From: Pseudomonas corrugata
GTDB taxonomy: Bacteria > Pseudomonadota > Gammaproteobacteria > Pseudomonadales > Pseudomonadaceae
Assembly: GCF_001269905.1 (NCBI RefSeq)
Contig: NZ_LHVK01000009.1
Coordinates: 372,001-436,000, forward strand
DNA length: 64,000 bases
Reading direction: 5' to 3'
The translations under genes and the position numbers were made by a program. Positions 49,883 to 58,652 of the stretch are shown one piece after another; the first letter of the stretch is position 1; each line of letters starts with the position of its first letter. The notes beneath the pieces are model-generated. The model worked only from the letters and a program-made list of their open reading frames with translations. It ran no database searches and was not told where the DNA came from.

Positions 49883-51172
49883 TTACTGATCGGCAGGCTT
49901 GGGTTGACGTTTGTTGATCTCATCGATCAGACGCTTGGCCAGGGCCGGGTAGTTTTCGTCGAAGTGATGGCCGCCTGGCAGTTTGATAGCTTCACCCACG
50001 GCGCTCTTGTCGGTGCAGCCGCTTTCACCGGCTTCTTCTACGCCGTAAATGCACACCACTTTTTCGGGAGGCAACTTGGCCATTTCCGGCCCGGTAGCCG
50101 CTTCGGTACCGGCGTTGCCGAGCCAGCCTTCGACTTCGATCTCGAAGCTGCCGGTGCGGGCGAAGGCCAGCAGGATGATTGCGTCGACCCTTTGCTGTTC
50201 AGTGGCCGGCAGGCGATTGTAGATCGCCGGCAGTACGTCGGCGCCGAAAGAATAGCCGGTCAGGATGAAGCGTTTGGTACCCCAGACCTGGCGGTAGTGC
50301 TGCATCAGTTCGGCGAGGTCCAGCGCGCTCTGTTCCGGACTCTTGTGCTGCCAGTAGTAGCGCAGGGTGTCGATGCCGACCACCGGGTAGCCGAGCTTGG
50401 CCATTTCATCGGCTACGTCGCGGTCCAGGTCACGCCAGCCGCCATCGCCGGAGAGGAACAGGGTCACGGTATCCCGGGCCTGGCTCGCAGGCACCTCGAC
50501 CATCGGAATGGCCAGGCCACCCTTGGCCTTGTCGGTGCCGACGAGGATCTTGCGCAATTCGTTGTTCAGCACTTGCGGCAGATTGATGTCGTAGTCGCTG
50601 ATGCTGGTTTCGGCATTCTTCTGATCCCGTACAAAAGCGGCGCTGGTGTCGTCGGGGTTGTCGTTCCAGGCGACCAGCCAGTGACCGTGGGCGGCGGTTT
50701 TGGGCAGCAGGTGCGTGCAGCCGGGTTTCTCCAGGGCCAGGTCCACCGAAACGGCCCTGGCCTTGTCATCCTTCTGCTCGGCCAGCCAACGCCAGGCGAG
50801 CACGGCGCCCGGGCCTATGCCGCTGACCAGCGTCGCCGGCCCTTGAAGCTCTCTCAAGCCTGCTTGCAAGGCGCGGCCCTGCAGCATGCAGTCCTTGGGC
50901 AGAATCACTTGGACGATCTGCGCCGAGCCGCTGCGGCTGAGGGTCGTCAACTGAGTGTCGCTGAGCTTCTGATCGTCATTGACCGCTACCAGCACCTGGG
51001 CGCGAGGCTGAGTGCCGGGGATGACACGGGTTATCGGCACGCCGTCGGTGGGGAGCAGTTGTTCAAGGGTGGGTTGCGGGGCCGGGCGGTTCCAATACCA
51101 ATAACCGCCACCGAGAATTACCGCCAGCACCAGCAGGGCGGCCACTATGTATCGCCAGGAGCGTTGCATCAT
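49883..51172 (-). CDS. VirJ/AcvB-family lipid hydrolase (aminoacyl-phosphatidylglycerol hydrolase-like)
   Basis: This 429-aa protein is anchored by an N-terminal membrane segment (about 8-27). Its C-terminal alpha/beta-hydrolase domain has FLSGDGGWRDLDRDVADEMA, the nucleophile elbow GYSFGAD and a late histidine in GGHHFDE. VirJ/AcvB proteins hydrolyse lysyl- or alanyl-phosphatidylglycerol in the periplasm; P. aeruginosa PA0919 does this beside PA0920. It is coupled to mprF by overlapping ATGA, so synthesis and breakdown of the modified lipid are co-expressed. Confidence 0.88.
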   Translation of the reverse strand: MMQRSWRYIVAALLVLAVILGGGYWYWNRPAPQPTLEQLLPTDGVPITRVIPGTQPRAQVLVAVNDDQKLSDTQLTTLSRSGSAQIVQVILPKDCMLQGRALQAGLRELQGPATLVSGIGPGAVLAWRWLAEQKDDKARAVSVDLALEKPGCTHLLPKTAAHGHWLVAWNDNPDDTSAAFVRDQKNAETSISDYDINLPQVLNNELRKILVGTDKAKGGLAIPMVEVPASQARDTVTLFLSGDGGWRDLDRDVADEMAKLGYPVVGIDTLRYYWQHKSPEQSALDLAELMQHYRQVWGTKRFILTGYSFGADVLPAIYNRLPATEQQRVDAIILLAFARTGSFEIEVEGWLGNAGTEAATGPEMAKLPPEKVVCIYGVEEAGESGCTDKSAVGEAIKLPGGHHFDENYPALAKRLIDEINKRQPKPADQ

Positions 51173-53811
51173 CAGCGTTTCACCAGTCCAGTCAGGCCGC
51201 CAGCAATCAAGGCGGCAGTATCGGCCAGCGCCACCAGCGGATCGAGTCCGGCGGGCACGGCCATGTAACGAGGCTCCCAGTCAGGCTGGAATTTGTCTTT
51301 GAAACGGCGCAGCCCCTGAAAGTTGTAGAGCTGCTCGCCACGGCGAAACACCATCGAACCCAGGCGCTGGGTCAATGGCGCACCGCGGCGCGGTTGCAGG
51401 CCCGACAAGGGGACCATGCCGAGGCTGAAGCGGGCGTAGTCATGGTTCTTATAATGCTGGATCAAGCCGACCATCATGAATTCCATGGTCAGCTTCGGCG
51501 CTTCGGGGTGGGCACGCATCAGGTCGAGGCTGGCCAGCTCATGGCTATGGGTTTCCAGCAGGTTGGCGAATGCCACCGGACGGCCCTCGAAGCGAATCAC
51601 GGCGATGCGGAAATGCTTGAGGTAGTCATCGCTGAAGCGGCCCAGGGAAAAGCCTTTCTCGCGTACGTTCTTGCCGGTCAGCCAGGCATCGGAGATGACC
51701 TTGAGCTCATCCATCGGCGCATGCCCCGGTTCATGGATCTCCAGCGACAGGCCGTCCCGGGTGCCACGGTTCCAGGTATAGCGCAGGTCCTTCATTTCCT
51801 TGCCCTTGGCCTCAAGGTCGAAACGCTTGAGGTCGACCCGGGCTTCTTCACCCAGCTTGATCGCGGTCAGGCCGATGTCCATGTAGTACGGCAGGTTCTC
51901 GGCGCGTACCTGGTAGAACACCGGGCGGGCGTGGTGGATGTCGCACAGGTCGCGGAACTGCCAGATCATCTCGGCCCGTTGCTGGGCGGGTCCGATCGGG
52001 TCGTACAGGGCTACCAGGCTGCGACCACGGCGGGCGTACATCAGGAACGCCTCGTCATGGGGGTGGAACAGCAACGCCTTGTCACCGGTCAGGGCCAGGC
52101 CCCCGTCGGGCTGCGAAGAGGCCAAGAGGATCGTCCTGGCCCGCTCCAGTTCTTCTGCCGTGGGCAGATGGATCACCGGCCGCGCGGTGCGCAGCAGCCA
52201 CGTCAGCGACACCACCACCAGCAGCACGGCGGCTCCCAGTAGTGAGCGCAGGCCACGGGGAGCGTCGGCGTCGAGGGTGAACTGCCACCATAGCTGATGG
52301 CTGTAGGGCACGTCCTGGTAGGCAAACAGCAGAAGCCAGATCGAGGCGCCGAGCACGCAGAGACTGGCGATCAGGAACAGCGGAGAAAACGGCAGTTCGG
52401 TCAGGCGGCTCGGACGATAGAAGGAGCGCCGGAATATCGCCAGCAGGGCGGCTGTAGAGGTCAGCAGAGTGGCCTCTTCCCAGTCGAAACCCTTGAGCAG
52501 GGAGAGCAGGGCGCCCACTAGCAGCAGAACAGTGGTCAGCATCCAGGCCGCCGACAGGCGACGGCGAAGGCCCTGGGCGAGCAACAGGCACAACACTCCC
52601 ACCAGGCTGGCGCCGAAGTGCGAAGCGTCCACCAGTCGGTGGGGAATCAGGAAGCCGATGTGCTCCAGACGTGTATCGATCTCCGGGGTCACGCCGGAAA
52701 ACAGTAGTACCACGCCGGACAGGAACACCAGTACTGCGAGGATCGGTGCCGCAAATCCTGAGGCCGCCCGCAGAGTCTGACGCGTCTGGAACAGTCGCTG
52801 GGCCTCATTGATCAACAGCAACACGCAGGCCACCAGCATCGGCAACAGTACATAGATCAAGCGATACAGCAGCAGGGCGGCGGCCAGTGGTGCGGCGCCC
52901 AGTTTGTCGGCAAATGCCGCCAGCAGGATCGCTTCGAACACTCCGACCCCACCGGGAACATGACTGAGCACGCCAGCGGCCAGTGCCAACAGGTAGACCA
53001 GCAGGAATGCGCCGAATGGCGGCGTCTCGGGCAGCAACAGATACAGCACCGTGGCAGCAGCCGCGACATCCAGCGCCGTAATGATCAGTTGCAGGAAGGT
53101 CAGGCGTCGGCTCGGCAGGCGCAGTGTACGACGTCCGGCCTTGATCAGGAGGGCATCCCGATGAGGTTGCTCCGGCAGGCGCCGACGATAGATGCCGATG
53201 ACCAGTACGCCCATGAGCAGCAACACCGCCAGGGAGACACCCGCCAGCAAGGTAACAGGCAGATGCAGCGCGGCGGACGCGGCAGGCAGGTTGCTGAGGG
53301 TGGCCAGGGCGGCCAGTGGCGGCAGCGCACAACCCAGGGACAGGCTGGCGAACAATGTCATGTGGGCAACGTCCGATGCCCCGAGGCCATGACGAGCATA
53401 CAGGCGGTAGCGAACCGAGCCACCCGACAGTAGCGACAGCCCAATGGCGTTGCCGATGGCAAACGCGGTGAACCCACCCAGGACCAGGGTCTGTGGCGGC
53501 AATGTCGCCCCGGCATAGCGGCTCGCCGACCATTCGTAGCCCAGCAGAATGATGAAGCCTGCGACCGTCGCGGCGACAGCACCGAACAGGGCCTGTCGAG
53601 GCACATCGAGAATCGAGTCGTGCAGCGCGTAAAGATCGAGTTCACTCAGGAGATGGCGACAGGCAATCAGCGCAATCGCAAACAGCAACAGCGTGACGGC
53701 GAGGCCGATGGGCTGGCGGTACTGGCTGACTCGGTCCAGCCAGCGCAAGCGTTCGGCCTTGATTGGTTGTGTAGCGGAAACAGAGTCTTGCGGGTCAGAA
53801 TTTGCGCGCAT
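51172..53811 (-). CDS. mprF: Bifunctional aminoacyl-phosphatidylglycerol synthase/flippase MprF
   Basis: This 879-aa protein has about 14 membrane segments in residues 30-540, forming the flippase region (with GNAIGLSLLSGGSVRYRLYA). The soluble C-terminal synthase domain (about 545-860, GFSLGRFSDDYLKHFRIAVI; TMEFMMVGLIQHYKNHDYARFSLGMVPLSGL) transfers an amino acid from tRNA to phosphatidylglycerol. The P. aeruginosa homologue makes alanyl-PG. This lowers membrane negative charge and sensitivity to cationic peptides. I start at the ATG at 53811 with AGAGGTG upstream; a TTG one codon earlier is possible. Confidence 0.95.
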   Translation of the reverse strand: MRANSDPQDSVSATQPIKAERLRWLDRVSQYRQPIGLAVTLLLFAIALIACRHLLSELDLYALHDSILDVPRQALFGAVAATVAGFIILLGYEWSASRYAGATLPPQTLVLGGFTAFAIGNAIGLSLLSGGSVRYRLYARHGLGASDVAHMTLFASLSLGCALPPLAALATLSNLPAASAALHLPVTLLAGVSLAVLLLMGVLVIGIYRRRLPEQPHRDALLIKAGRRTLRLPSRRLTFLQLIITALDVAAAATVLYLLLPETPPFGAFLLVYLLALAAGVLSHVPGGVGVFEAILLAAFADKLGAAPLAAALLLYRLIYVLLPMLVACVLLLINEAQRLFQTRQTLRAASGFAAPILAVLVFLSGVVLLFSGVTPEIDTRLEHIGFLIPHRLVDASHFGASLVGVLCLLLAQGLRRRLSAAWMLTTVLLLVGALLSLLKGFDWEEATLLTSTAALLAIFRRSFYRPSRLTELPFSPLFLIASLCVLGASIWLLLFAYQDVPYSHQLWWQFTLDADAPRGLRSLLGAAVLLVVVSLTWLLRTARPVIHLPTAEELERARTILLASSQPDGGLALTGDKALLFHPHDEAFLMYARRGRSLVALYDPIGPAQQRAEMIWQFRDLCDIHHARPVFYQVRAENLPYYMDIGLTAIKLGEEARVDLKRFDLEAKGKEMKDLRYTWNRGTRDGLSLEIHEPGHAPMDELKVISDAWLTGKNVREKGFSLGRFSDDYLKHFRIAVIRFEGRPVAFANLLETHSHELASLDLMRAHPEAPKLTMEFMMVGLIQHYKNHDYARFSLGMVPLSGLQPRRGAPLTQRLGSMVFRRGEQLYNFQGLRRFKDKFQPDWEPRYMAVPAGLDPLVALADTAALIAGGLTGLVKR

Positions 53812-53938
53812 CAATCACCTCTTGAGCTATGCGCGACAGGATGGGGGTATCCAGCCAAGTTACCAATCCCTTCGGCAGAAAATAATTACAAAACTTTTGT
53901 AATGAGGCCGATTTTAGACAAGCAAAAAACAACAGGCA

Positions 53939-53968
53939 CAAAAAAGGCCACTCTTTCGAGTAGCCTTT
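53939..53968 (-). terminator. Terminator of the first initiator tRNA gene
   Basis: On the minus strand AGGCTACTC-gaaa-GAGTGGCCT is followed by TTTTTT, 10 bp after the tRNA 3' end. Confidence 0.88.
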
Positions 53969-53977
53969 CCTGATGTT

Positions 53978-54054
<77 letters not shown>

Positions 54055-54067
54055 TCTGTGAGGCGGC

Positions 54068-54095
54068 ATTCTACAGGCGAACGCTTGAGTGTCAA
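54068..54095 (-). promoter_or_regulatory. Promoter of initiator tRNA copy 1
   Basis: On the minus strand TTGACA (54090-54095) and TAGAAT (54068-54073) are 16 bp apart, 14 bp upstream of the mature tRNA. Confidence 0.8.
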
Positions 54096-54266
54096 CTGTT
54101 AAAAGGGCATCGAGGCAAATTAATGGTCGGCGTGCCCCTTTTTCCCTAAATGCCAGAAAACAAAAGGGAAATTGTCCTACAACTCCTGGCTCGTTGGCGC
54201 TGAGCGGCGCTACGGGTGATCATTTCCACACGCAGCAAAAGAACCTGGTGGCAGGAAAGACACGCA

Positions 54267-54297
54267 CACAAAAAAGGCCACTCTTTCGAGTGGCCCT
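54267..54297 (-). terminator. Terminator of the second initiator tRNA gene
   Basis: GGGCCACTC-gaaa-GAGTGGCC is followed by TTTTTT on the minus strand, a near copy of the terminator of the other tRNA. Confidence 0.88.
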
Positions 54298-54307
54298 TCT
54301 TGACGTT

Positions 54308-54384
<77 letters not shown>

Positions 54385-54397
54385 TCTGTGTGTCGGC

Positions 54398-54425
54398 ATT
54401 CTACAGAGAATCGCCAGGCTGTCAA
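54398..54425 (-). promoter_or_regulatory. Promoter of initiator tRNA copy 2
   Basis: On the minus strand TTGACA (54420-54425) and TAGAAT (54398-54403) are 16 bp apart, the same as for copy 1. Confidence 0.8.
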
Positions 54426-54601
54426 CCCTTGTCCCGGAAAAAACTGTTCCGCTTCAAGTGCTTAGCCTCTCAAAAAACATTGTGACCATGCTGTGACGCA
54501 GGCGGGGCAAGGGTTGCGGCTCTATTGGATGGTTCGGTGCGATTGAAGAAATACATTTTAAGTAGTCCTTTTCCAGGCTAAGCGTCGGATCTTTCAAACT
54601 A

Positions 54602-54617
54602 CTGGTGCTATATACAG
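54602..54617 (+). promoter_or_regulatory. LexA box of dinB
   Basis: CTGGTGCTATATACAG fits CTG-N10-CAG and lies 50 bp before the dinB start codon, indicating SOS control. Confidence 0.87.
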
Positions 54618-54666
54618 CCCCTGATGCGATACTGGCGGTCCGATTCATCCCTCATCCCGCTTCTTT

Positions 54667-55728
54667 ATGACGCAACGCAAAATCATCCACGTCGACTGTG
54701 ATTGCTTCTATGCCGCCATCGAGATGCGTGATGACCCGCAGCTGGCCGGTAAACCCATGGCGGTCGGCGGCTCGGCGGATCGACGGGGCGTGATCGCGAC
54801 CTGCAACTACGAGGCACGGGCCTACGGTGTGCGTTCGGCCATGTCCTCCGGGCATGCCTTGAAGCTCTGTCCGGACCTGATCATCGTCAAGCCCAGGATG
54901 GACGCCTATCGCGAGGCGTCGAAGGAGATCCAGGGCATCTTCCGCGACTACACGGACCTGATCGAGCCGTTGTCCCTGGACGAGGCCTATCTGGATGTTT
55001 CCGACAGCGCCCATTTCGGTGGCAGCGCCACCCGCATCGCCCAGGACATTCGCCGACGCGTATCCAATCAGTTGCATATCACGGTGTCCGCCGGTGTCGC
55101 GCCGAACAAGTTCCTGGCCAAGATTGCCAGTGATTGGAAAAAACCCAACGGCCTGTTCGTCATTACTCCGGACCAGGTCGAGGACTTTGTCTCGGCCCTG
55201 CCGGTCAGCAAGCTTCACGGCGTCGGCAAGGTGACGGCCGACAAGCTGAGCCGGCTCGGCATTGCCGATTGCCTGCAATTGCGTCAGTGGGACAAGCTGG
55301 CATTGGTGCGCGAATTCGGTAGTTTCGGTGAGCGACTCTGGAGTCTGGCCCGTGGGATCGATGAGCGTCTAGTGCACAACGACAGTCGACGTCAGTCCAT
55401 CAGTGTGGAAAACACCTACGATGTCGACCTGCCCGATCTGGCAAGCTGCCTCGATAAACTGCCGGAGTTGATGGAAACCCTGAGCGGGCGCATGGCGCGA
55501 ATCGACAGTACCTATCGGCCTGGCAAGCCATTCGTCAAAGTGAAATTCCACGACTTCACCCAGACTACCCTTGAGCAGGCGGGGGCAGGGCGGGACTTGG
55601 GCAGTTACCAGTTGCTGTTGACCCAGGCGTTCAATCGCGGCGCAAAGCCGGTGCGGTTGCTGGGGATAGGAGTACGGCTGGAGGATTTGCGCGGTGGGTT
55701 CGAGCAGTTGGAGTTGTTTGAGCGGTGA
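54667..55728 (+). CDS. dinB: DNA polymerase IV (DinB)
   Basis: This 353-aa Y-family translesion polymerase has catalytic motifs IIHVDCDCFYAAIEMRDDP and LSLDEAYLDVS, the helix-hairpin-helix LHGVGKVTADKLSRLG and a little-finger domain. The C-terminus LEDLRGGFEQLELFER carries the beta-clamp-binding QLELF. It is expressed in SOS. Confidence 0.96.
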   Translation: MTQRKIIHVDCDCFYAAIEMRDDPQLAGKPMAVGGSADRRGVIATCNYEARAYGVRSAMSSGHALKLCPDLIIVKPRMDAYREASKEIQGIFRDYTDLIEPLSLDEAYLDVSDSAHFGGSATRIAQDIRRRVSNQLHITVSAGVAPNKFLAKIASDWKKPNGLFVITPDQVEDFVSALPVSKLHGVGKVTADKLSRLGIADCLQLRQWDKLALVREFGSFGERLWSLARGIDERLVHNDSRRQSISVENTYDVDLPDLASCLDKLPELMETLSGRMARIDSTYRPGKPFVKVKFHDFTQTTLEQAGAGRDLGSYQLLLTQAFNRGAKPVRLLGIGVRLEDLRGGFEQLELFER

Positions 55729-55757
55729 TGCGGGGAGGGCTGATCAGAAGGCTTTTT

Positions 55758-55829
55758 GTGGCGAGGGGATTTAGCGAAACGTCGCACCGCCCCGCTGGGG
55801 TGCGACGTTTCGCTAAATCCCCTCGCCAC
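55758..55829. repeat. Perfect 31-bp-arm palindrome of the GGCGAGGGGATTTA family
   Basis: Arms of 31 identical bases, starting GTGGCGAGGGGATTTAGCG, surround a 10-nt loop between dinB and the convergent lipoprotein gene. A looser member of the same family is at 4815-4923. It could act as a strong transcript hairpin. Confidence 0.93.
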
Positions 55830-55836
55830 GGGAGTT

Positions 55837-56790
55837 TCAGTGAGCGCCCGGATCCGCCACCAACCGCCCGCCACTCTTGGTCAGTGCCTTCATGAACTCG
55901 GCCTGTAATTCCGGATCATTGCGGGTCAATTCGATCAGGCTCTGTTCCAGCTCGCTGGCTTCTTCTTCCAGACCCAGTTCCGACAGGCGCTTGACCCGAT
56001 GAACCCACTGGCTCACCTCGTCGTCTTCCAGATCGTCGTAGATCAATGCGTGGGCTTCTACCAGCTTGCTGCGCAGGGTGCTGCTGACGCTAAGGGATGA
56101 GTCGGTGTGCACCTCGTCCTGGGCGTCCGTCACGCTGATTTGCAGCTTGCCGAAATGGTTCAGGTCCTGCTCGGCGAACGGACTCTCCAACAGATTGAGG
56201 CGCAGCACACCATTGCGGTCGGTGCTCAGCTCGAATGTCTGCCCGCCGGCCTTGACCTCAACCGGGCGTTCGCTCCAGGGCAGGCTCGAGTGCTCCGTGC
56301 GTTTGTCTCGCTGGACTTCATCGATGCCTGCCAGGTTCTGTTGAGCGCGGCCATGGGAGGGCGCGTTCATGAACGGGTTCAGCCCGGCGACACCATAGCT
56401 GAGCCAGTCGTGGGTCGCTGTCTCAGGCAGGTTACCGAGTGCAAACACATTGACCACGTTCGCGCCGATGCCGGCCACTACTGCCACTGCGCCCAGCGGG
56501 ATTTCGTAGATTTCCCGCCAGGGTTGGTACGGTGTGTAGCGATCGTAACGACGCGTGACTTCGAACTCGGTGACTTCGAAGGTCTTCTGCTCATGGATCC
56601 GTACCCGGCGTTGCGGCAGGTCGAGCACCTTGGGTTCGCCCACATCGATCTGCAGGCTATGGTCGAGCAATTTCCGCTCGACCCGCTCTTCGTGCTCGCT
56701 GCGTTGCGACATTTGGTTGGCACAGCCGCTGACCAGCAGGGCACCGCAGAGCGCGGCGCCACCGAGGCCTAAGGTGTTTCGCTTGAACAT
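55837..56790 (-). CDS. Predicted outer-membrane lipoprotein of unknown function
   Basis: This 317-aa protein has a lipoprotein signal with lipobox LLVSGC (Cys23). An acidic mature start (NQMSQRSEHEERVERKLLDH) and a possible hydrophobic segment (IPLGAVAVVAGIGANVVNVFALG, about 98-120) follow. The C-terminus is helical (KRLSELGLEEEASELEQSL). No enzyme motif is visible. It is 17 bp from proS and may share its transcript. Confidence 0.82.
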   Translation of the reverse strand: MFKRNTLGLGGAALCGALLVSGCANQMSQRSEHEERVERKLLDHSLQIDVGEPKVLDLPQRRVRIHEQKTFEVTEFEVTRRYDRYTPYQPWREIYEIPLGAVAVVAGIGANVVNVFALGNLPETATHDWLSYGVAGLNPFMNAPSHGRAQQNLAGIDEVQRDKRTEHSSLPWSERPVEVKAGGQTFELSTDRNGVLRLNLLESPFAEQDLNHFGKLQISVTDAQDEVHTDSSLSVSSTLRSKLVEAHALIYDDLEDDEVSQWVHRVKRLSELGLEEEASELEQSLIELTRNDPELQAEFMKALTKSGGRLVADPGAH

Positions 56791-56807
56791 GACGTCTCTA
56801 TCTGATG

Positions 56808-58523
56808 TCAGCGGCGGATACGGGCCTGGAGGAAGGAGAGCACGTCGGCGACTGGCAGCGCTTGCGGCTCCGCCTCGGTTCGGCTCTTGTATTCCAGGTT
56901 GCCTTCGGCCAGGCCACGGTCACTGACGACGATCCGGTGTGGGATGCCGATCAATTCCATGTCAGCGAACTTGATGCCGGGGCTGGTTTTCTTGTCGCGA
57001 TCATCCAGCAGTACTTCAAAGCCGGCGGCCGTCAGTTCGGCGTAGAGCTTGTCAGTGGCTTCGCGCACCAGGTCGGTCTCGTAGCGCAACGGCACCAGGG
57101 CAATCTGGAATGGCGCCAGGGTGTCGCTCCAGATAATCCCTTTCTCGTCGTTGTTCTGTTCGATGGCAGCAGCCACCACGCGGGACACGCCAATGCCGTA
57201 GCAACCCATTTCGAGGGTGACCGGCTTGCCGTTCTCGCCCAGCACTTCGCACTTCATCGCCTTGCTGTACTTGTTGCCCAACTGGAAGATGTGCCCGACT
57301 TCGATGCCGCGCTTGATTTCGAGTACACCCTTGCCGTCCGGGCTCGGATCGCCGGCCACGACGTTGCGCAGGTCGGCGACGGCTGGAACCGGCAGGTCGC
57401 GCTCCCAGTTCACGCCGAAATAGTGCTTGTCGTCGATGTTGGCGCCGATGGCGAAGTCGCTCATCAGTGCCACCGAACGGTCGATGATGATCGGCAGCGG
57501 CAGGTTCAGCGGGCCGAGGGAGCCAGCACCGGCGCCGATGGCGTCGCGCAGTTCGGCGTCGGTGGCCATGACCAGCGGGCTGGCGACGCCAGGCTGGTTG
57601 GCGGCCTTGATTTCGTTCAGCTCATGATCGCCACGTACGATCAGTGCAATCAGCTTGCCTTCCTCTTCGGCGCGCACGATCAGGGTCTTGATCGTGCGTT
57701 CGATCGGCAGGTTGTAGCCTTCCACGAGTTGGGCAATGGTCTTGGCGTTCGGGGTGTCCACCAGCCGCATTTCTTCCGACGGCGCAGGACGGGAGGTTTC
57801 CCGTGGCACGGCTTCGGCTTTCTCGATATTGGCGGCGTAGTCGGAGCCGCTGCTGAAGACGATGTCGTCTTCGCCGGAGTCTGCCAGTACGTGGAACTCG
57901 TGGGAGCCGGCGCCGCCGATGGAGCCGTTGTCGGCTTCAACCGGGCGGAATTTCAGGCCCAGGCGGGTGAACACATTGCAGTACGCCTGGTGCATGCGGT
58001 CGTAGGTGACTTGCAGCGAAGCCAGGTCGGTGTGGAAGGAGTAGGAATCCTTCATGATGAACTCACGACCGCGCATCAGGCCGAAGCGTGGACGGATCTC
58101 GTCACGGAATTTGGTCTGGATCTGGTACAGGTTGATGGGCAGCTGCTTGTAGCTGCTCAACTCGTTGCGCATCAGGTCGGTGATCACTTCTTCGTGGGTC
58201 GGGCCAGCACAGAAGTCACGACCGTGACGGTCCTTGAGGCGCAGCAGTTCAGGGCCGTATTCTTCCCAGCGTCCGGATTCCTGCCACAACTCGGCCGGTT
58301 GGGTGCCCGGCATCAACACTTCCAGGGCGCCGGCGGCGTCCATTTCTTCACGCACGATGGCTTCCACCTTGCGCATGACCCGCAGGCCCATCGGCAGCCA
58401 GGTGTACAGGCCCGAGGCGAGCTTGCGGATCATGCCGGCACGCAGCATCAACTGATGGCTGATCACGACGGCGTCGGAAGGCGTTTCTTTCTGTGTGGCG
58501 AGCAAAAATTGACTGGTGCGCAT
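56808..58523 (-). CDS. proS: Prolyl-tRNA synthetase
   Basis: This 571-aa bacterial-type ProRS is a class II enzyme with GLYTWLPMGLRVMRKVE (motif 1 region), FRDEIRPRFGLMRGREFIMKD (motif 2) and GCYGIGVSRVVAA (motif 3). An editing (INS) domain lies in between, at about 230-390, and an anticodon-binding domain ends the protein. It charges tRNA-Pro and edits misacylated Ala-tRNA. Confidence 0.97.
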   Translation of the reverse strand: MRTSQFLLATQKETPSDAVVISHQLMLRAGMIRKLASGLYTWLPMGLRVMRKVEAIVREEMDAAGALEVLMPGTQPAELWQESGRWEEYGPELLRLKDRHGRDFCAGPTHEEVITDLMRNELSSYKQLPINLYQIQTKFRDEIRPRFGLMRGREFIMKDSYSFHTDLASLQVTYDRMHQAYCNVFTRLGLKFRPVEADNGSIGGAGSHEFHVLADSGEDDIVFSSGSDYAANIEKAEAVPRETSRPAPSEEMRLVDTPNAKTIAQLVEGYNLPIERTIKTLIVRAEEEGKLIALIVRGDHELNEIKAANQPGVASPLVMATDAELRDAIGAGAGSLGPLNLPLPIIIDRSVALMSDFAIGANIDDKHYFGVNWERDLPVPAVADLRNVVAGDPSPDGKGVLEIKRGIEVGHIFQLGNKYSKAMKCEVLGENGKPVTLEMGCYGIGVSRVVAAAIEQNNDEKGIIWSDTLAPFQIALVPLRYETDLVREATDKLYAELTAAGFEVLLDDRDKKTSPGIKFADMELIGIPHRIVVSDRGLAEGNLEYKSRTEAEPQALPVADVLSFLQARIRR

Positions 58524-58652
58524 GGTTGGCCGTTGTCGGTTGCTGATGACGAGAAGTGACGGAGCATTGTACGGGCGAGATGCCCTGGCGTACAGGCGCG
58601 TAGCCGGTCGCCAGGTGCGAATGCCGGTTTCGCCGGCGTTTGCTGACGTTTC

